From NCBI GenBank assembly GCA_934454145.1, contig CAKSFT010000005.1:124001-188000 (forward strand): DNA of 64,000 bases, written 5' to 3'. Below the pieces are notes generated by a model, which worked only from the letters and a program-made list of their open reading frames with translations, did not search any database and was not told where the DNA came from. Of the stretch, positions 1 to 8,409 are shown piece by piece. The DNA comes from an uncultured Clostridia bacterium. GTDB taxonomy: Bacteria > Bacillota > Clostridia > UBA1381. Within the stretch, counting starts at the first letter, position 1. The number at the start of each line of letters is the position of its first letter. The translations under genes and the position numbers were made by a program.

Positions 1-635
1 ATCAGTTCTTCAATAGTATAACTGTTTTTTATATCAAATATTCCGCTTTTTCTGCGCTGCAATTTGCTGACAAATGCGCCGCATCCCAGTTTCATGCCGA
101 TGTCGTCGCACAGTGTTCTGATATATGTCCCTTTTGAACATTCCACATCTATAATCACAGTGAAACTCTCCATGTCAATGTCCAAAATATCAATATCCTT
201 AATCGTCACACGGCGTTCTTTTCTCTCCACTGATATGCCGCTTCGCGCCAGTTCATAAAGCTTTTTGCCATTGACTTTGACTGCGGAATACATCGGCGGA
301 ATCTGTACAATTTCTCCCAAAAAACTTTGCACCGCTTGGGCGATTTCTTCACGGGTTGCCGTCACCGGCTGGTCTGTCAGCACCTCACCCTCCGCGTCGA
401 GTGTGTCTGTGGTCATTCCCAGGACAAAACTCACACGGTATGCTTTGTCCGCATTGGTAAGCATGTCGCAAACCTTTGTCGCCCTCCCGATGCAAACCGG
501 CAGGACACCGGTTGCCGCCGGGTCAAGCGTCCCCGTGTGTCCCACTTTTTTTATGCCGGTCAGTCTGCGCACAAAATACACCATGTCATGTGATGTCTTT
601 CCCGGTGGCTTGTCTATAACAATAATTCCGTCCAT
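1..635 (-). CDS. truB: tRNA pseudouridine synthase B, C-terminus cut off by window edge
   Basis: This gene makes the uridine-55 to pseudouridine change in the T-arm of tRNAs. Translating the minus strand from the ATG at 633-635 gives MDGIIVIDKPPGKTSHD, then the catalytic-loop motif GHTGTLDPAATG, whose Asp is the family nucleophile, and later KGTYIRTLCDDIG, all hallmarks of the TruB family. About 211 codons are visible; the C-terminal end lies beyond position 1. The start is 2 bp after the alaS stop, so the two genes are probably co-transcribed leftward. In many Firmicutes truB sits with rbfA and ribF, so pairing with alaS is a less usual arrangement. Confidence 0.95.
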   Translation of the reverse strand, partial: MDGIIVIDKPPGKTSHDMVYFVRRLTGIKKVGHTGTLDPAATGVLPVCIGRATKVCDMLTNADKAYRVSFVLGMTTDTLDAEGEVLTDQPVTATREEIAQAVQSFLGEIVQIPPMYSAVKVNGKKLYELARSGISVERKERRVTIKDIDILDIDMESFTVIIDVECSKGTYIRTLCDDIGMKLGCGAFVSKLQRRKSGIFDIKNSYTIEEL

Positions 636-637
636 AA

Positions 638-3268
638 TCAATTTATCTGTGCCTTCACAATTTCGTCAACCTTTGCCAGAGCGTCATCAATCTTCATTGC
701 GTCTTTTCCGCCGCCCTGTGCCATGTCGGGCTTTCCGCCGCCGGAGCCGCCGCAAACGGCTGTGATTTCTTTGATAATCTTGCCGGCATGCACACCTTTT
801 GCCACAGCGCCCTTTGACGCCATTGCGACAAAGGTGATTTTCCCGTCTGTATTTGCCGCCAACACAATGACTGCGTTTTCAACCTTTGCTTTTATATCGT
901 CCGCCATGGTTTTCAGGCTGTCCGGTGCTGTGCCGTCCAGCTGTGCTGTCAGCAATTCAACACCGTCACAGTGTTTCAGCGATGCCATGATGTCATTTGC
1001 CTTTGCAGAAGCAAGCTTTGTCTTCATTGCCTCGACTTCCTTCTGTATGGTTCTGTATTCCTCCATGACATTTTCCGCCCTCTGCACCAGGTTGTGTTCG
1101 GTTGTTTTCAGCGCCTTTGCCGCACCGGCAATTGCATTTTCCTTTTGGGCAATATATTCCAGCACACCCTTGCCGGTCACCGCCTCGATACGCCTTACGC
1201 CCGCGGCAACACCGCCTTCGTAAACAATCTTGAAGAGTCCCGCCTGTGCCGTATTCCCTAAATGGCACCCGCCGCAAAATTCAACGGAATAATCTCCCAT
1301 GGAAACAACGCGCACAACCTCGCCGTATTTTTCGCCAAACTGTGCCTCGGCGCCGAGTTTCTTTGCCTCGTCAATCTTGAGTTCCTGCATATTGATGTCA
1401 AGCCCCGCAAGGATTGCTTTGTTCACTCTTTCTTCCGTTTCTTGCAGTTGCTCTTTTGTCATCGCCTCAAAATGCGAAAAGTCAAATCTCAGTCTTTCCG
1501 GTGTGACAAGCGAACCTGCCTGTGCAACGTGTGTGCCCAGGGTTTCCTTCAAAGCTTTATGCAAAAGGTGGGTTGCCGAGTGGTTTCTCGAAATGTCCAT
1601 TCTGCGTTCTTTGCATACGCTCATGGTTACAAGCGTCCCGACAGACACTTCGCCCTTTTCCACGCTCACCCAATGATGATACAGTCCGTTTCCGTCTTTT
1701 GTTGTGTTTTCAACTTTTATTTCAACTTCATCGGCAAAAATCATGCCAGTGTCACCGACCTGTCCGCCCATTTCTGCATAAAACGGGGTTTTGTCGGTGA
1801 CGATTATACCGGTTTCACCCTCAGCTATAGTTTCGCTCACTTCCCCTTCTGCCGCAATGGCAACAATCTCTGCCTCAGCCTCAAGCGAATCGTAGCCGAC
1901 AAACTCTGTCGGAGTTTTTATGTCAAAATTATAGCTTTGCGTCCCTTCCCAAGAAGAGCCTTCCTTCCTTGCCTTGCGTGCGATATCCTTCTGCTCCTGC
2001 ATGCACTCATTGAAACGATCTACATCAACGCCCAGCCCGTTTTCTCCGGCAATTTCAATTGTCAGGTCAAGCGGAAATCCGTATGTGTCATGAAGCTTAA
2101 ATGTTTCCTCTCCTGTCAGCTTGTCCTGTTTGTTCTGCTTTGCAAGCTTTATATAATCGTTCAAAACATTCAATCCGTTATCAATTGTTGCGTCAAAACG
2201 CTCTTCCTCAATCTTGATTATCTTCTTTATATAATCTCTCTTTTCTTCCAGCTCCGGATATGCCGCCTTTGACTCGTCAATAACAGTGTCCGCCACTTCG
2301 TTCAGAAATTCTCCTCTGATGTTAAGCAGTTTGCCATGGCGTGCCGCACGGCGCAAAAGCCTTCTCAGGACATATCCTCTGCCTTCATTTGACGGGATAA
2401 CGCCGTCGGATACCATCATAACAGTGGAACGTATGTGGTCTGTAATAACGCGCAGAGAAACATCTGTTTTCTCGTTTTCTTTATACTTCGCCCCGGCGAT
2501 TATGCTGATATGCTCCATGACATTTCTCACAGTGTCAACCTCAAAAAGATTGTCCACTCCCTGCACAATTGCCGCCAGTCTTTCCAGCCCCATGCCCGTG
2601 TCTATGTTCGGGTTCTTAAGCCTGTTATAATTTCCGTCCTCATCTTTGTCAAACTGCGTAAACACCAGGTTCCACACTTCCATAAAACGGTCGCAGTCAC
2701 AGCCGATTTTGCAATCCGGTCCGCAGCTCAGGTGTTCGCCGCGGTCGACATGAATCTCGGAACAGGGTCCGCACGGACCTGTGCCATGCTCCCAGAAATT
2801 ATCTTCCTTACCCATTTTGACAACTCTCTCGGGGTTGACGCCGACTTCGTTCACCCATATGTCGCGTGCCTCGTCGTCGTCCTCATATATCGTTATCCAC
2901 AGTGATTCCGGGTCAAACCCAATCACCTGTGTCAAAAATTCCCACGCCCATGTGATTGCTTCCCTCTTGAAATAATCCCCAAAAGAAAAATTACCGAGCA
3001 TCTCAAAAAACGTGCCGTGACGTGCCGTTTTCCCCACACGTTCAATGTCCGGGGTTCTTATGCACTTCTGACATGTGGTCACACGCTTTCTCGGCGGAAT
3101 TTCCGCCCCCGTAAACCATTTTTTCATCGGTGCCATTCCCGAATTGATAAGCAACAAGCTTGCATCATTATGCGGAACAAGCGGAAAACTTCCCAATCTC
3201 AGGCAACCCTTGCTTTCAAAAAAAGAGAGAAACTTTTCTCTTATTTCGTTGAGTCCCATTTTTTCCAT
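638..3268 (-). CDS. alaS: Alanyl-tRNA synthetase
   Basis: AlaRS charges tRNA-Ala and hydrolyses mischarged Ser/Gly-tRNA-Ala. The 876-residue length is normal for the bacterial enzyme. The N-terminal class II catalytic core contains LLINSGMAPMKKWFTG and the cysteine-rich CGPDCKIGCDCDRFMEVWN. The editing domain carries the metal-binding HSATHLLHKAL motif and the FCGGCHLG motif. The C-terminal DHHA1 region ends in a Gly-rich GGSGGGKPDMAQGGG stretch. A consensus promoter lies about 110 bp upstream, and I see no T-box leader, so control does not look tRNA-dependent. truB follows after 2 bp. Confidence 0.98.
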   Translation of the reverse strand: MEKMGLNEIREKFLSFFESKGCLRLGSFPLVPHNDASLLLINSGMAPMKKWFTGAEIPPRKRVTTCQKCIRTPDIERVGKTARHGTFFEMLGNFSFGDYFKREAITWAWEFLTQVIGFDPESLWITIYEDDDEARDIWVNEVGVNPERVVKMGKEDNFWEHGTGPCGPCSEIHVDRGEHLSCGPDCKIGCDCDRFMEVWNLVFTQFDKDEDGNYNRLKNPNIDTGMGLERLAAIVQGVDNLFEVDTVRNVMEHISIIAGAKYKENEKTDVSLRVITDHIRSTVMMVSDGVIPSNEGRGYVLRRLLRRAARHGKLLNIRGEFLNEVADTVIDESKAAYPELEEKRDYIKKIIKIEEERFDATIDNGLNVLNDYIKLAKQNKQDKLTGEETFKLHDTYGFPLDLTIEIAGENGLGVDVDRFNECMQEQKDIARKARKEGSSWEGTQSYNFDIKTPTEFVGYDSLEAEAEIVAIAAEGEVSETIAEGETGIIVTDKTPFYAEMGGQVGDTGMIFADEVEIKVENTTKDGNGLYHHWVSVEKGEVSVGTLVTMSVCKERRMDISRNHSATHLLHKALKETLGTHVAQAGSLVTPERLRFDFSHFEAMTKEQLQETEERVNKAILAGLDINMQELKIDEAKKLGAEAQFGEKYGEVVRVVSMGDYSVEFCGGCHLGNTAQAGLFKIVYEGGVAAGVRRIEAVTGKGVLEYIAQKENAIAGAAKALKTTEHNLVQRAENVMEEYRTIQKEVEAMKTKLASAKANDIMASLKHCDGVELLTAQLDGTAPDSLKTMADDIKAKVENAVIVLAANTDGKITFVAMASKGAVAKGVHAGKIIKEITAVCGGSGGGKPDMAQGGGKDAMKIDDALAKVDEIVKAQIN

Positions 3269-3378
3269 TATATATCATTCCTTTCAAAAAATACACAACC
3301 GCGGAGCTGTAAAAAGAGACATCATACACAGACAATATTTTCGCCAACACATACAACTCCTATTCTACCATAATTTAT

Positions 3379-3407
3379 ATTATACAAAATCACCGCCCCA
3401 ATGTCAA
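3379..3407 (-). promoter_or_regulatory. Sigma-A promoter for alaS-truB
   Basis: On the minus strand TTGACA (complement of 3402-3407) is followed after exactly 17 bp by TATAAT (complement of 3379-3384). The predicted leader to the alaS ATG is about 105 nt and shows no obvious riboswitch or terminator hairpin. Confidence 0.85.
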
Positions 3408-3533
3408 TACTTTTTCACAATACAAATATCACAAAATTACCTCTTTTATGCCAAAAATTCACATGCGGAAAGTATAATTTTTCTCGGGCGGCAAATAATA
3501 ATCCCGACTCTGAAAATATCAATGGTGAAAATT

Positions 3534-3908
3534 ATGAAACTACTGAAAATCTTTTTGACAGGCGCATTCGGATACGGCTTTTTGGAAATCATATGGCGCG
3601 GATATACCCACCCTACAATGCTTTTTGCCGGCGGTATATGCCTTTTGCTGATATACGGCATCTCTGTATATTTCCGTAGACTTTCGATTTTCAAAAAAAG
3701 TTTGCTCGGCGCCGCGGCAATCACCGCGGTAGAGCTCATCATCGGCGTCACGGTCAACATCGGCATGCACATGAATGTGTGGGATTACTCAAACCTTCCA
3801 TTCAATATAGACGGTCAGATTTCGCTTCTGTACTCATTTTTATGGTTCCTGCTGAGTGCAGTTATAATAAAGATATTTGAATTTTTCGAAAGAAGAAAAG
3901 CAAGATAA
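3534..3908 (+). CDS. Small membrane protein, CmpB-like putative ABC transporter type IV family
   Basis: The 124-residue product is hydrophobic, with about four membrane segments and the motif NVWDYSNLPFNIDGQISLLYS. That motif resembles the Firmicutes family annotated as putative ABC-transporter type IV (CmpB-like), whose function is not established. I prefer the ATG at 3534 (MKLLKIFLTG) because a GGTGA sequence precedes it by 5 nt; the ATG at 3522, four codons earlier in frame, has no Shine-Dalgarno sequence. A TATAAT at 3473-3478 may be its -10 box, but no good -35 is seen. It runs opposite to its neighbours and ends at a bidirectional terminator shared with yebC. Confidence 0.7.
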   Translation: MKLLKIFLTGAFGYGFLEIIWRGYTHPTMLFAGGICLLLIYGISVYFRRLSIFKKSLLGAAAITAVELIIGVTVNIGMHMNVWDYSNLPFNIDGQISLLYSFLWFLLSAVIIKIFEFFERRKAR

Positions 3909-3952
3909 AAGGAGCCGCGGCAAAACGAATTCATTTTGCCGTGGCTCCTTTT
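3907..3952. terminator. Bidirectional intrinsic terminator
   Basis: The arms AAAAGGAGCCGCGGCAAAA and TTTTGCCGTGGCTCCTTTT form a long stem with one G-U pair and runs of A and T on both sides. It lies between the convergent small membrane protein gene and yebC. Confidence 0.9.
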
Positions 3953-3954
3953 GT

Positions 3955-4689
3955 TTATTCCATATCCTCAGGCATATCCCAGTTGTGATATACATTTTGG
4001 ACATCATCGTCATCTTCCATGTTCTCAAGCATCTTTGACATCATGGTGATTTGTTTTTCGTCTGTCAGCGTGACGGTTGTCTGCGGAACCATGCTTATTT
4101 CTGCCGACATAAGAGTATACTTCGCCTCCAACGCATCACGCACTGTGTGGAAATCATCGGGAAGAGTGGTTATTTCATAATAGTCCTCGTTCACCTCAAT
4201 GTCCTCTGCGCCCGCGTCCAGTGCGTCCATAGTGATTTCGTCCTCGTCAATGTCTTCTTTCTCAATCACAATAACGCCTTTTTTGTCAAACATAAATCCC
4301 ACACAGCCGGTCTGACCCATGTTTCCGCCGAACTTGTCGAAAAAGTGCCGTATATCCGCCGCCGTACGGTTTCTGTTGTCGGTCAGCGTTTCCACGATAA
4401 CGGCAACACCGTTCGGCCCATAGCCTTCATAATTGATGTTTTCATAATTGTCACCGTCGGTGCTTCCCGCCGCTTTTTTGATTGTACGGCTTATATTGTC
4501 GTTGGGCATATTCGCCGCGCGCCCCTTTGCAATGGCGTCCTTAAGGCTTGAGTTATTGTCGGGGTCCGGGCCTCCGGCTTTGACCGCAACAATAATTTCA
4601 CGTGCAATCTTTGTGAATATTTTTGCCCTTTGTGCATCATTGGCACCTTTTTTTCTTTTAATTGTACTCCATTTTGAATGTCCTGACAT
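3955..4689 (-). CDS. yebC: YebC/PmpR-family protein
   Basis: The 244-residue protein begins MSGHSKWSTIKRKKGANDAQR, the signature N-terminus of the YebC family, and contains GYGPNGVAVIVETLTDNRNRT. Members have been described as DNA-binding regulators and, more recently, as translation factors that help ribosomes through difficult motifs. The acidic C-terminus (DDDDVQNVYHNWDMPEDME) is typical. The start has an AAGGAGAG site. It lies downstream of jag, separated by a palindromic repeat, so it may be in the same transcript as the yidC cluster or have its own promoter; none is evident. Confidence 0.95.
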   Translation of the reverse strand: MSGHSKWSTIKRKKGANDAQRAKIFTKIAREIIVAVKAGGPDPDNNSSLKDAIAKGRAANMPNDNISRTIKKAAGSTDGDNYENINYEGYGPNGVAVIVETLTDNRNRTAADIRHFFDKFGGNMGQTGCVGFMFDKKGVIVIEKEDIDEDEITMDALDAGAEDIEVNEDYYEITTLPDDFHTVRDALEAKYTLMSAEISMVPQTTVTLTDEKQITMMSKMLENMEDDDDVQNVYHNWDMPEDME

Positions 4690-4715
4690 TCCGTTTCTCT
4701 CCTTAATTAAAATAT

Positions 4716-4875
4716 ATTATTAGGTAATTGTAAAACTAATGTTTTACAATTAAAGTGCTAAGACAAAAATGACGCACCCGGCGTCATTTTTTAATTACAA
4801 ATCAAGGGTTTTGCACCCCCGACATTCCCGCAAAGATGCGGAGAGTAATTGCAAAATTTGCATTTTACAATTATT
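4716..4875 (+). repeat. Palindromic repeat family, long form with internal deletion (copy C)
   Basis: Between yebC and jag lies a copy of the repeat also found at 29.3 and 58.9 kb. It starts AGGTAATTGTAAAACTAA, contains the AAAAATGACG/CGTCATTTTT inverted repeat, then the CCGCAAAGATGCGG hairpin, and ends GCATTTTACAATTA. Compared with the full copies it lacks about 60-65 bp, namely the GAAATAAAAAGTT/AACTTTTTATTTC stem. ATTATT occurs at both borders (4716-4721 and 4870-4875). The right border overlaps the jag stop codon, so the element supplies that stop. Confidence 0.85.
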
Positions 4876-5578
4876 CTTCGTCTTCTGCCTGAATATAGCT
4901 TTCAAAACCGGAATGTTTTGCATATGGCTTTCTATAATATGGTTTTGCATTCTTCGATTCTATTATAATCTTTCTGTACGGGTCTTCGCCAACCGAGCGT
5001 GTGGTCACGCTTTCGTTGTTCTGAAGATTGGAATGAATAATTCTTCTCTCATACGGATTCATCGGTTCCAAAGTATGGCGTCTGCCTGTCCTTGCAACCT
5101 TGTCCGCAAGTCTGTTTGAAAGTGCAATAAGTGCATTGTAACGCTTTTCTCTGTAATTTTCGGCATCAACAGTCACCTTTATGTATCTGTCCGATTCTCT
5201 GTTTACTATAAGAGAAGTGAGATACTGCAAACTGTCAAGAGTATCGCCCCTCTTGCCTATGATAATCCCCATATTTTCCCCTTCAAGCGCGACAGAAATA
5301 TCACCCTCATCGGTCATTTTTGCGTCAATCTGCACATCAAGTTTCATGCTTTCAAAGACACTGCTCAAAAACTTCTTCGCCGCAGTGACCTCCGGGTTTT
5401 TCAGTGTTGCCGCAACAACAGCCTCTTTTGAACCCAGCCCCAAAAAGCCTTTTGACCCCTCATCTATAACCTCTATAACAACGTCCTCTTCCGGCACTCC
5501 GAGCTCTGCCAAAGCAGCCTCCTTTGCCTCATTTACGCTTTTTGCCTTTTTTTCTGTTTTTTTCAGGAACTCTAACAA
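4871..5578 (-). CDS. jag: Jag/KhpB RNA-binding protein (SpoIIIJ-associated)
   Basis: This 235-residue protein has the Jag N-terminal domain (KSVNEAKEAALAELGV and GSKGFLGLGSKEA, about residues 14-55), a KH domain (NMGIIIGKRGDTLDSLQYL, about 105-125) and an R3H domain (YERRIIHSNLQNN, about 175-190). KhpB partners KhpA in RNA binding and affects cell elongation in related bacteria. The start is TTG at 5576-5578, with AAGGAGG 9 nt upstream; both lie inside the end of yidC, giving a 50-bp overlap and probable translational coupling. The stop TAA lies in the end of a palindromic repeat, so the present C-terminus may have been set by that insertion. Confidence 0.93.
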   Translation of the reverse strand: MLEFLKKTEKKAKSVNEAKEAALAELGVPEEDVVIEVIDEGSKGFLGLGSKEAVVAATLKNPEVTAAKKFLSSVFESMKLDVQIDAKMTDEGDISVALEGENMGIIIGKRGDTLDSLQYLTSLIVNRESDRYIKVTVDAENYREKRYNALIALSNRLADKVARTGRRHTLEPMNPYERRIIHSNLQNNESVTTRSVGEDPYRKIIIESKNAKPYYRKPYAKHSGFESYIQAEDEE

Positions 5579-6473
5579 CGAAATCGTCCTCCTTCTTGTT
5601 AAAATATAAATTTAAAAAATACTGCTGTGCCATCTGGAACAGGTTTGCCGCAATCCAGTAAATCCCCAGTCCCGCCGGGAGAGAAATCGCAAAAAATCCT
5701 GTCATAAGCGGCATAACCGCATTCATACCCTTGGACATCTGTGCCGCAGACGCGTCCCCCGACTGCTGCGGAGCCATTTTTTGGCTTTGCCACATAGAAA
5801 GCCATGTTGTAAGCATAGCCAATATCGGTATCAATATAAGCAACACTGTCGCCAAATCGGCAAAATTACCCTTCATGATTGCACTTATCGCTTCCCCAGG
5901 ATTTCTTGACAAGTCAAGTCCAAAAAATCCAAAGTCTATCGCCCATTCTCCATTGCCGACCTTTGCGCTCCAGTTTGACAGCTGCATCTGATAGCTTTTC
6001 GCAATCTGCTCGGGCGAAAGCTTCAAAAGATTGCTGACCGCATCGGGGAACTGAGTTTTCATCGCTTCAAAAAGCGTCGACACCTTGTCCATCGTTTCTG
6101 TCAGATTGAAGTCCACACCCAAAAGATATTTTATCGGCGACTGGATAACCCTGTAAAGACCTATCAGTATCGGGAACTGTATAAGAAGTGGCAGGCATCC
6201 GCCCATCATGCTTATATTGTTCTCCTTGTACACCTTCATCGTTTCTGTCTGGAGTTTTTCTTTATCATTTGCATACTTCTTCTGCAGCTCCATAAGTATC
6301 GGCTGTATCTTCTGCTGTTTTTTCATCGCTTTCTGTGATTTGATATTAAGCGGCAGCAAAATCAGCTTAACAATAATCGTAAAAATTATAATCGCCCAAC
6401 CGTAATTCTGCACCAAGCTGTAAATCTGCTCAATTATAAATCCCAAAGGGCGGTAAATTACAAATTCAAACAT
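5529..6473 (-). CDS. yidC: Membrane protein insertase YidC/OxaA (SpoIIIJ type)
   Basis: The 314-residue protein inserts and folds inner membrane proteins, alone or with SecYEG. It begins with a membrane segment and continues NYGWAIIIFTIIVKLILLPLN, then the charged hairpin QKAMKKQQKIQPILMELQKKYANDK, then GGCLPLLIQFPILIGLY. These match the Gram-positive short YidC, which lacks the large periplasmic domain. The C-terminus ends in a basic tail, EKNRKKGKKRK, that can contact ribosomes. The order rpmH-rnpA-yidD-yidC-jag is the classic one. The last 50 bp also encode the start of jag in another frame. Confidence 0.97.
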   Translation of the reverse strand: MFEFVIYRPLGFIIEQIYSLVQNYGWAIIIFTIIVKLILLPLNIKSQKAMKKQQKIQPILMELQKKYANDKEKLQTETMKVYKENNISMMGGCLPLLIQFPILIGLYRVIQSPIKYLLGVDFNLTETMDKVSTLFEAMKTQFPDAVSNLLKLSPEQIAKSYQMQLSNWSAKVGNGEWAIDFGFFGLDLSRNPGEAISAIMKGNFADLATVLLILIPILAMLTTWLSMWQSQKMAPQQSGDASAAQMSKGMNAVMPLMTGFFAISLPAGLGIYWIAANLFQMAQQYFLNLYFNKKEDDFVVRVPEKNRKKGKKRK

Positions 6474-6525
6474 TCCATTATCCTTTCTGTTGTTCTGTTC
6501 CGGGCAATCTTTTTTTGCCCGTCTG

Positions 6526-6738
6526 TCATTTCAGCGGGTCATATCCTCCTCGGCAAAACGGCTGGCATCTCAAAATCCTCCGGCATGCCTTGGCGCCGCC
6601 TTTTATCACTCCGTATTTTTCGATTGCCTGCTTTGAATATTCCGAGCATGTCGGATAAAACCTACAGCAAGGCTGACCCTTGTACGGAGAAATGTACCTT
6701 TGATAAAATGTTATGAATGCAGTAAAAATCTTTTTCAT
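6526..6738 (-). CDS. yidD: Membrane protein insertion efficiency factor YidD
   Basis: The 70-residue protein carries the family signature ITFYQRYISPYKGQPCCRFYPTCSEYSKQAI and ends CRGGYDPLK. YidD is a small peripheral membrane protein that helps YidC-dependent insertion. The start at 6738 (MKKIFTAF) is preferred because AGAAGAG lies about 8 nt upstream; an in-frame ATG 24 bp earlier has no such site. It sits in the usual place between rnpA and yidC. Confidence 0.95.
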   Translation of the reverse strand: MKKIFTAFITFYQRYISPYKGQPCCRFYPTCSEYSKQAIEKYGVIKGGAKACRRILRCQPFCRGGYDPLK

Positions 6739-6783
6739 CTTTTTATCTCTTCTACAAAGCATTTTGCGGTATTTTCCGATATT

Positions 6784-7116
6784 TCAAAGCACTGACAGCT
6801 TGCGCATGGCGTATTGCATGTCACCGCTTATTTCTTTAAAGCTTTTGCCCACTGCCCTTGCCCTCACAACAAAAACAAAGTCAAACCCCACGGCACAGTC
6901 AATTTCCATAAGGCGGTAAGATTCCCTCACCAGACGCTTAAGCCGGTTTCTCACCACGGCCTTTCCTATGTTTTTGCCGCAGGTTATGCCTATTCTGTTT
7001 TTTTCTGTCCTGTTTTTCATGCAATACACGACAATATTCCGGCATACACAGCTTTCGCCCCTATAGTAAAGCCTTCTGAATTCTTTGTTAAGCTTCAAAG
7101 TTTTTGTATGTTTCAT
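6784..7116 (-). CDS. rnpA: Ribonuclease P protein component
   Basis: RnpA is the protein cofactor of the RNase P ribozyme that trims tRNA 5' ends. The 110-residue basic protein starts MKHTKTLKLNKEFRRLYYRG and contains the RNR motif region GKAVVRNRLKRLVRESYR that binds RNase P RNA. Length and motifs are standard. It lies about 110 bp after rpmH in the same transcript; an imperfect GGAG site precedes its ATG. Confidence 0.97.
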   Translation of the reverse strand: MKHTKTLKLNKEFRRLYYRGESCVCRNIVVYCMKNRTEKNRIGITCGKNIGKAVVRNRLKRLVRESYRLMEIDCAVGFDFVFVVRARAVGKSFKEISGDMQYAMRKLSVL

Positions 7117-7227
7117 TCTACCGCTCCGATATACATAACCGCTTTAATTTTCTGCCGCAAACCGGCATAAAGTTAAAAAAGGCAAAAAGCATAAGGCATA
7201 TCCGCCCAATTACTTCTCGCCTCATTC

Positions 7228-7362
7228 TTATGCTGACAGTTTCTTTCTGCCCTTTCGTCTTCTGTTTGACAAAACCTTTCTTCCCGAAGCGGTTCTCATT
7301 CTCTTTCTGAAGCCATGTTCTTTCTTTCTCTGACGCTTTTTAGGCTGGTATGTTCTTAACAT
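7228..7362 (-). CDS. rpmH: 50S ribosomal protein L34
   Basis: The minus strand encodes a 44-residue, very basic protein beginning MLRTYQPKKRQRKKEHGF and continuing RKRMRTASGRKVLSNRRRKG, which is unmistakable L34. GGAGGTG lies 5-6 nt before the ATG. It is the first gene of the rnpA-yidD-yidC-jag transcript and has a perfect sigma-A promoter. In many bacteria rpmH abuts dnaA and oriC, but here its upstream neighbour is hslO and no DnaA-box cluster is seen. Confidence 0.98.
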   Translation of the reverse strand: MLRTYQPKKRQRKKEHGFRKRMRTASGRKVLSNRRRKGRKKLSA

Positions 7363-7424
7363 CACGGCACCTCCTTAAAACAAAAATATCTGTTCGCTAA
7401 TTCTGAAAATTAGACATCGGATTT

Positions 7425-7453
7425 ATTATATCTGTTTTTTCCCCGGTTGTCAA
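7425..7453 (-). promoter_or_regulatory. Sigma-A promoter of the rpmH-rnpA-yidD-yidC-jag operon
   Basis: On the minus strand TTGACA (complement of 7448-7453) and TATAAT (complement of 7425-7430) are separated by exactly 17 bp. The leader of about 55 nt contains a small CTAATT/AATTAG hairpin at about 7397-7413. Confidence 0.9.
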
Positions 7454-7509
7454 GTATTTTTTTCATTTTTTTCAATTTTCCCCTGTGCCGTGGGCACTTT
7501 CCCGTGCTG

Positions 7510-8391
7510 TCATTTTGCGTTCTTCAGCAATTCGGTCAGTTCTTCTTTTGAAAATTTATATTTGTTGTCGCAAAACTGACAGGTCAGCTCTGCCTCGCCC
7601 TGTTCGTCTATGATGTCCTGCAATTCTTTTTTCCCGATTGATATGAGCGCCTTTTCCATTCTTTCTCTCGAGCACTTGCACTCATACTCCGGCACAACAC
7701 CCTTGTTTTCCATAAGCATGTCAAAACCTTCCGTGATGTGAAAGAATATGTCCTCGGCACTCATTCCGTCCTCAATCATCTTTGTGACAGGCTCTATGTG
7801 TTTCATTTTTTCCTCCAGCTGTGCCGCGGTTTCCTCCGTTGCCTCCGGCATCAGCTGTATCATAAATCCGCCCGAGGCCTTCACGCTGTGGTCGGTGTCC
7901 ACCAAAACCCCGAGCGCTATTGCCGTCGGGATTTGTTCGCTCCGTGCAAAATAATATGTCAAATCCTCCGCAATTTCGCCCGTGACAATCGGCACCTGTC
8001 CGGCATACGGCTCCTTCAGCCCCAAATCTTTAATCACATTGAGATATCCCTTGCCGACTGCTCCGCCTACGTCCAGCTTTCCTTTGCTGTTCAGCGGAAT
8101 GTCCACATACGGATTCACCACATATCCCCTCACATGCGACCTGCTGTCGGTCACGGCAACGATGCTGCCGAGAGGGCCGTCGCCCTTAAACTGGATTGTA
8201 ACAGAATCACTGTCGTTTTTGAGCGTTGCGCCCATGATTGCTGCGGCGGTAAGCGTTCTGCCCAGTGCCGCCGTTGCTGTCGGGTAAGTCTTGTGTATCC
8301 GGAACGCCCTGTCTGCAAGCTCGGTTGTGATTGCGACAAATACCCTCACTGTTCCGTCAATGCTGTTTCCTCTTAATAATATATCTGACAA
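7510..8391 (-). CDS. hslO: Redox-regulated chaperone Hsp33
   Basis: Hsp33 is a holdase activated when oxidation releases zinc from four conserved cysteines. The 293-residue protein has the family N-terminus (RVFVAITTELADRAFRIHKTYPTATAALGRTLTAA) and the C-terminal zinc switch C238-x-C240 with C271-x-x-C274. The start is a TTG at 8389-8391 with AAAGGA 11 nt upstream. It follows cdaR by 18 bp and is probably the last gene of the cdaA-cdaR-hslO transcript. A redox chaperone fits an anaerobe facing occasional oxidants. Confidence 0.95.
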   Translation of the reverse strand: MSDILLRGNSIDGTVRVFVAITTELADRAFRIHKTYPTATAALGRTLTAAAIMGATLKNDSDSVTIQFKGDGPLGSIVAVTDSRSHVRGYVVNPYVDIPLNSKGKLDVGGAVGKGYLNVIKDLGLKEPYAGQVPIVTGEIAEDLTYYFARSEQIPTAIALGVLVDTDHSVKASGGFMIQLMPEATEETAAQLEEKMKHIEPVTKMIEDGMSAEDIFFHITEGFDMLMENKGVVPEYECKCSRERMEKALISIGKKELQDIIDEQGEAELTCQFCDNKYKFSKEELTELLKNAK

Positions 8392-8409
8392 TTAAACACA
8401 AATCCTTTC

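Noticed and set aside
2894..2902. TTATCCACA, a perfect DnaA box
   Set aside because: It is a single site inside the alaS coding region, with no further boxes or AT-rich unwinding region near rpmH.
3269..3378. Possible T-box leader upstream of alaS
   Set aside because: The leader is only about 105 nt and lacks the T-box core sequence, specifier stem and terminator.
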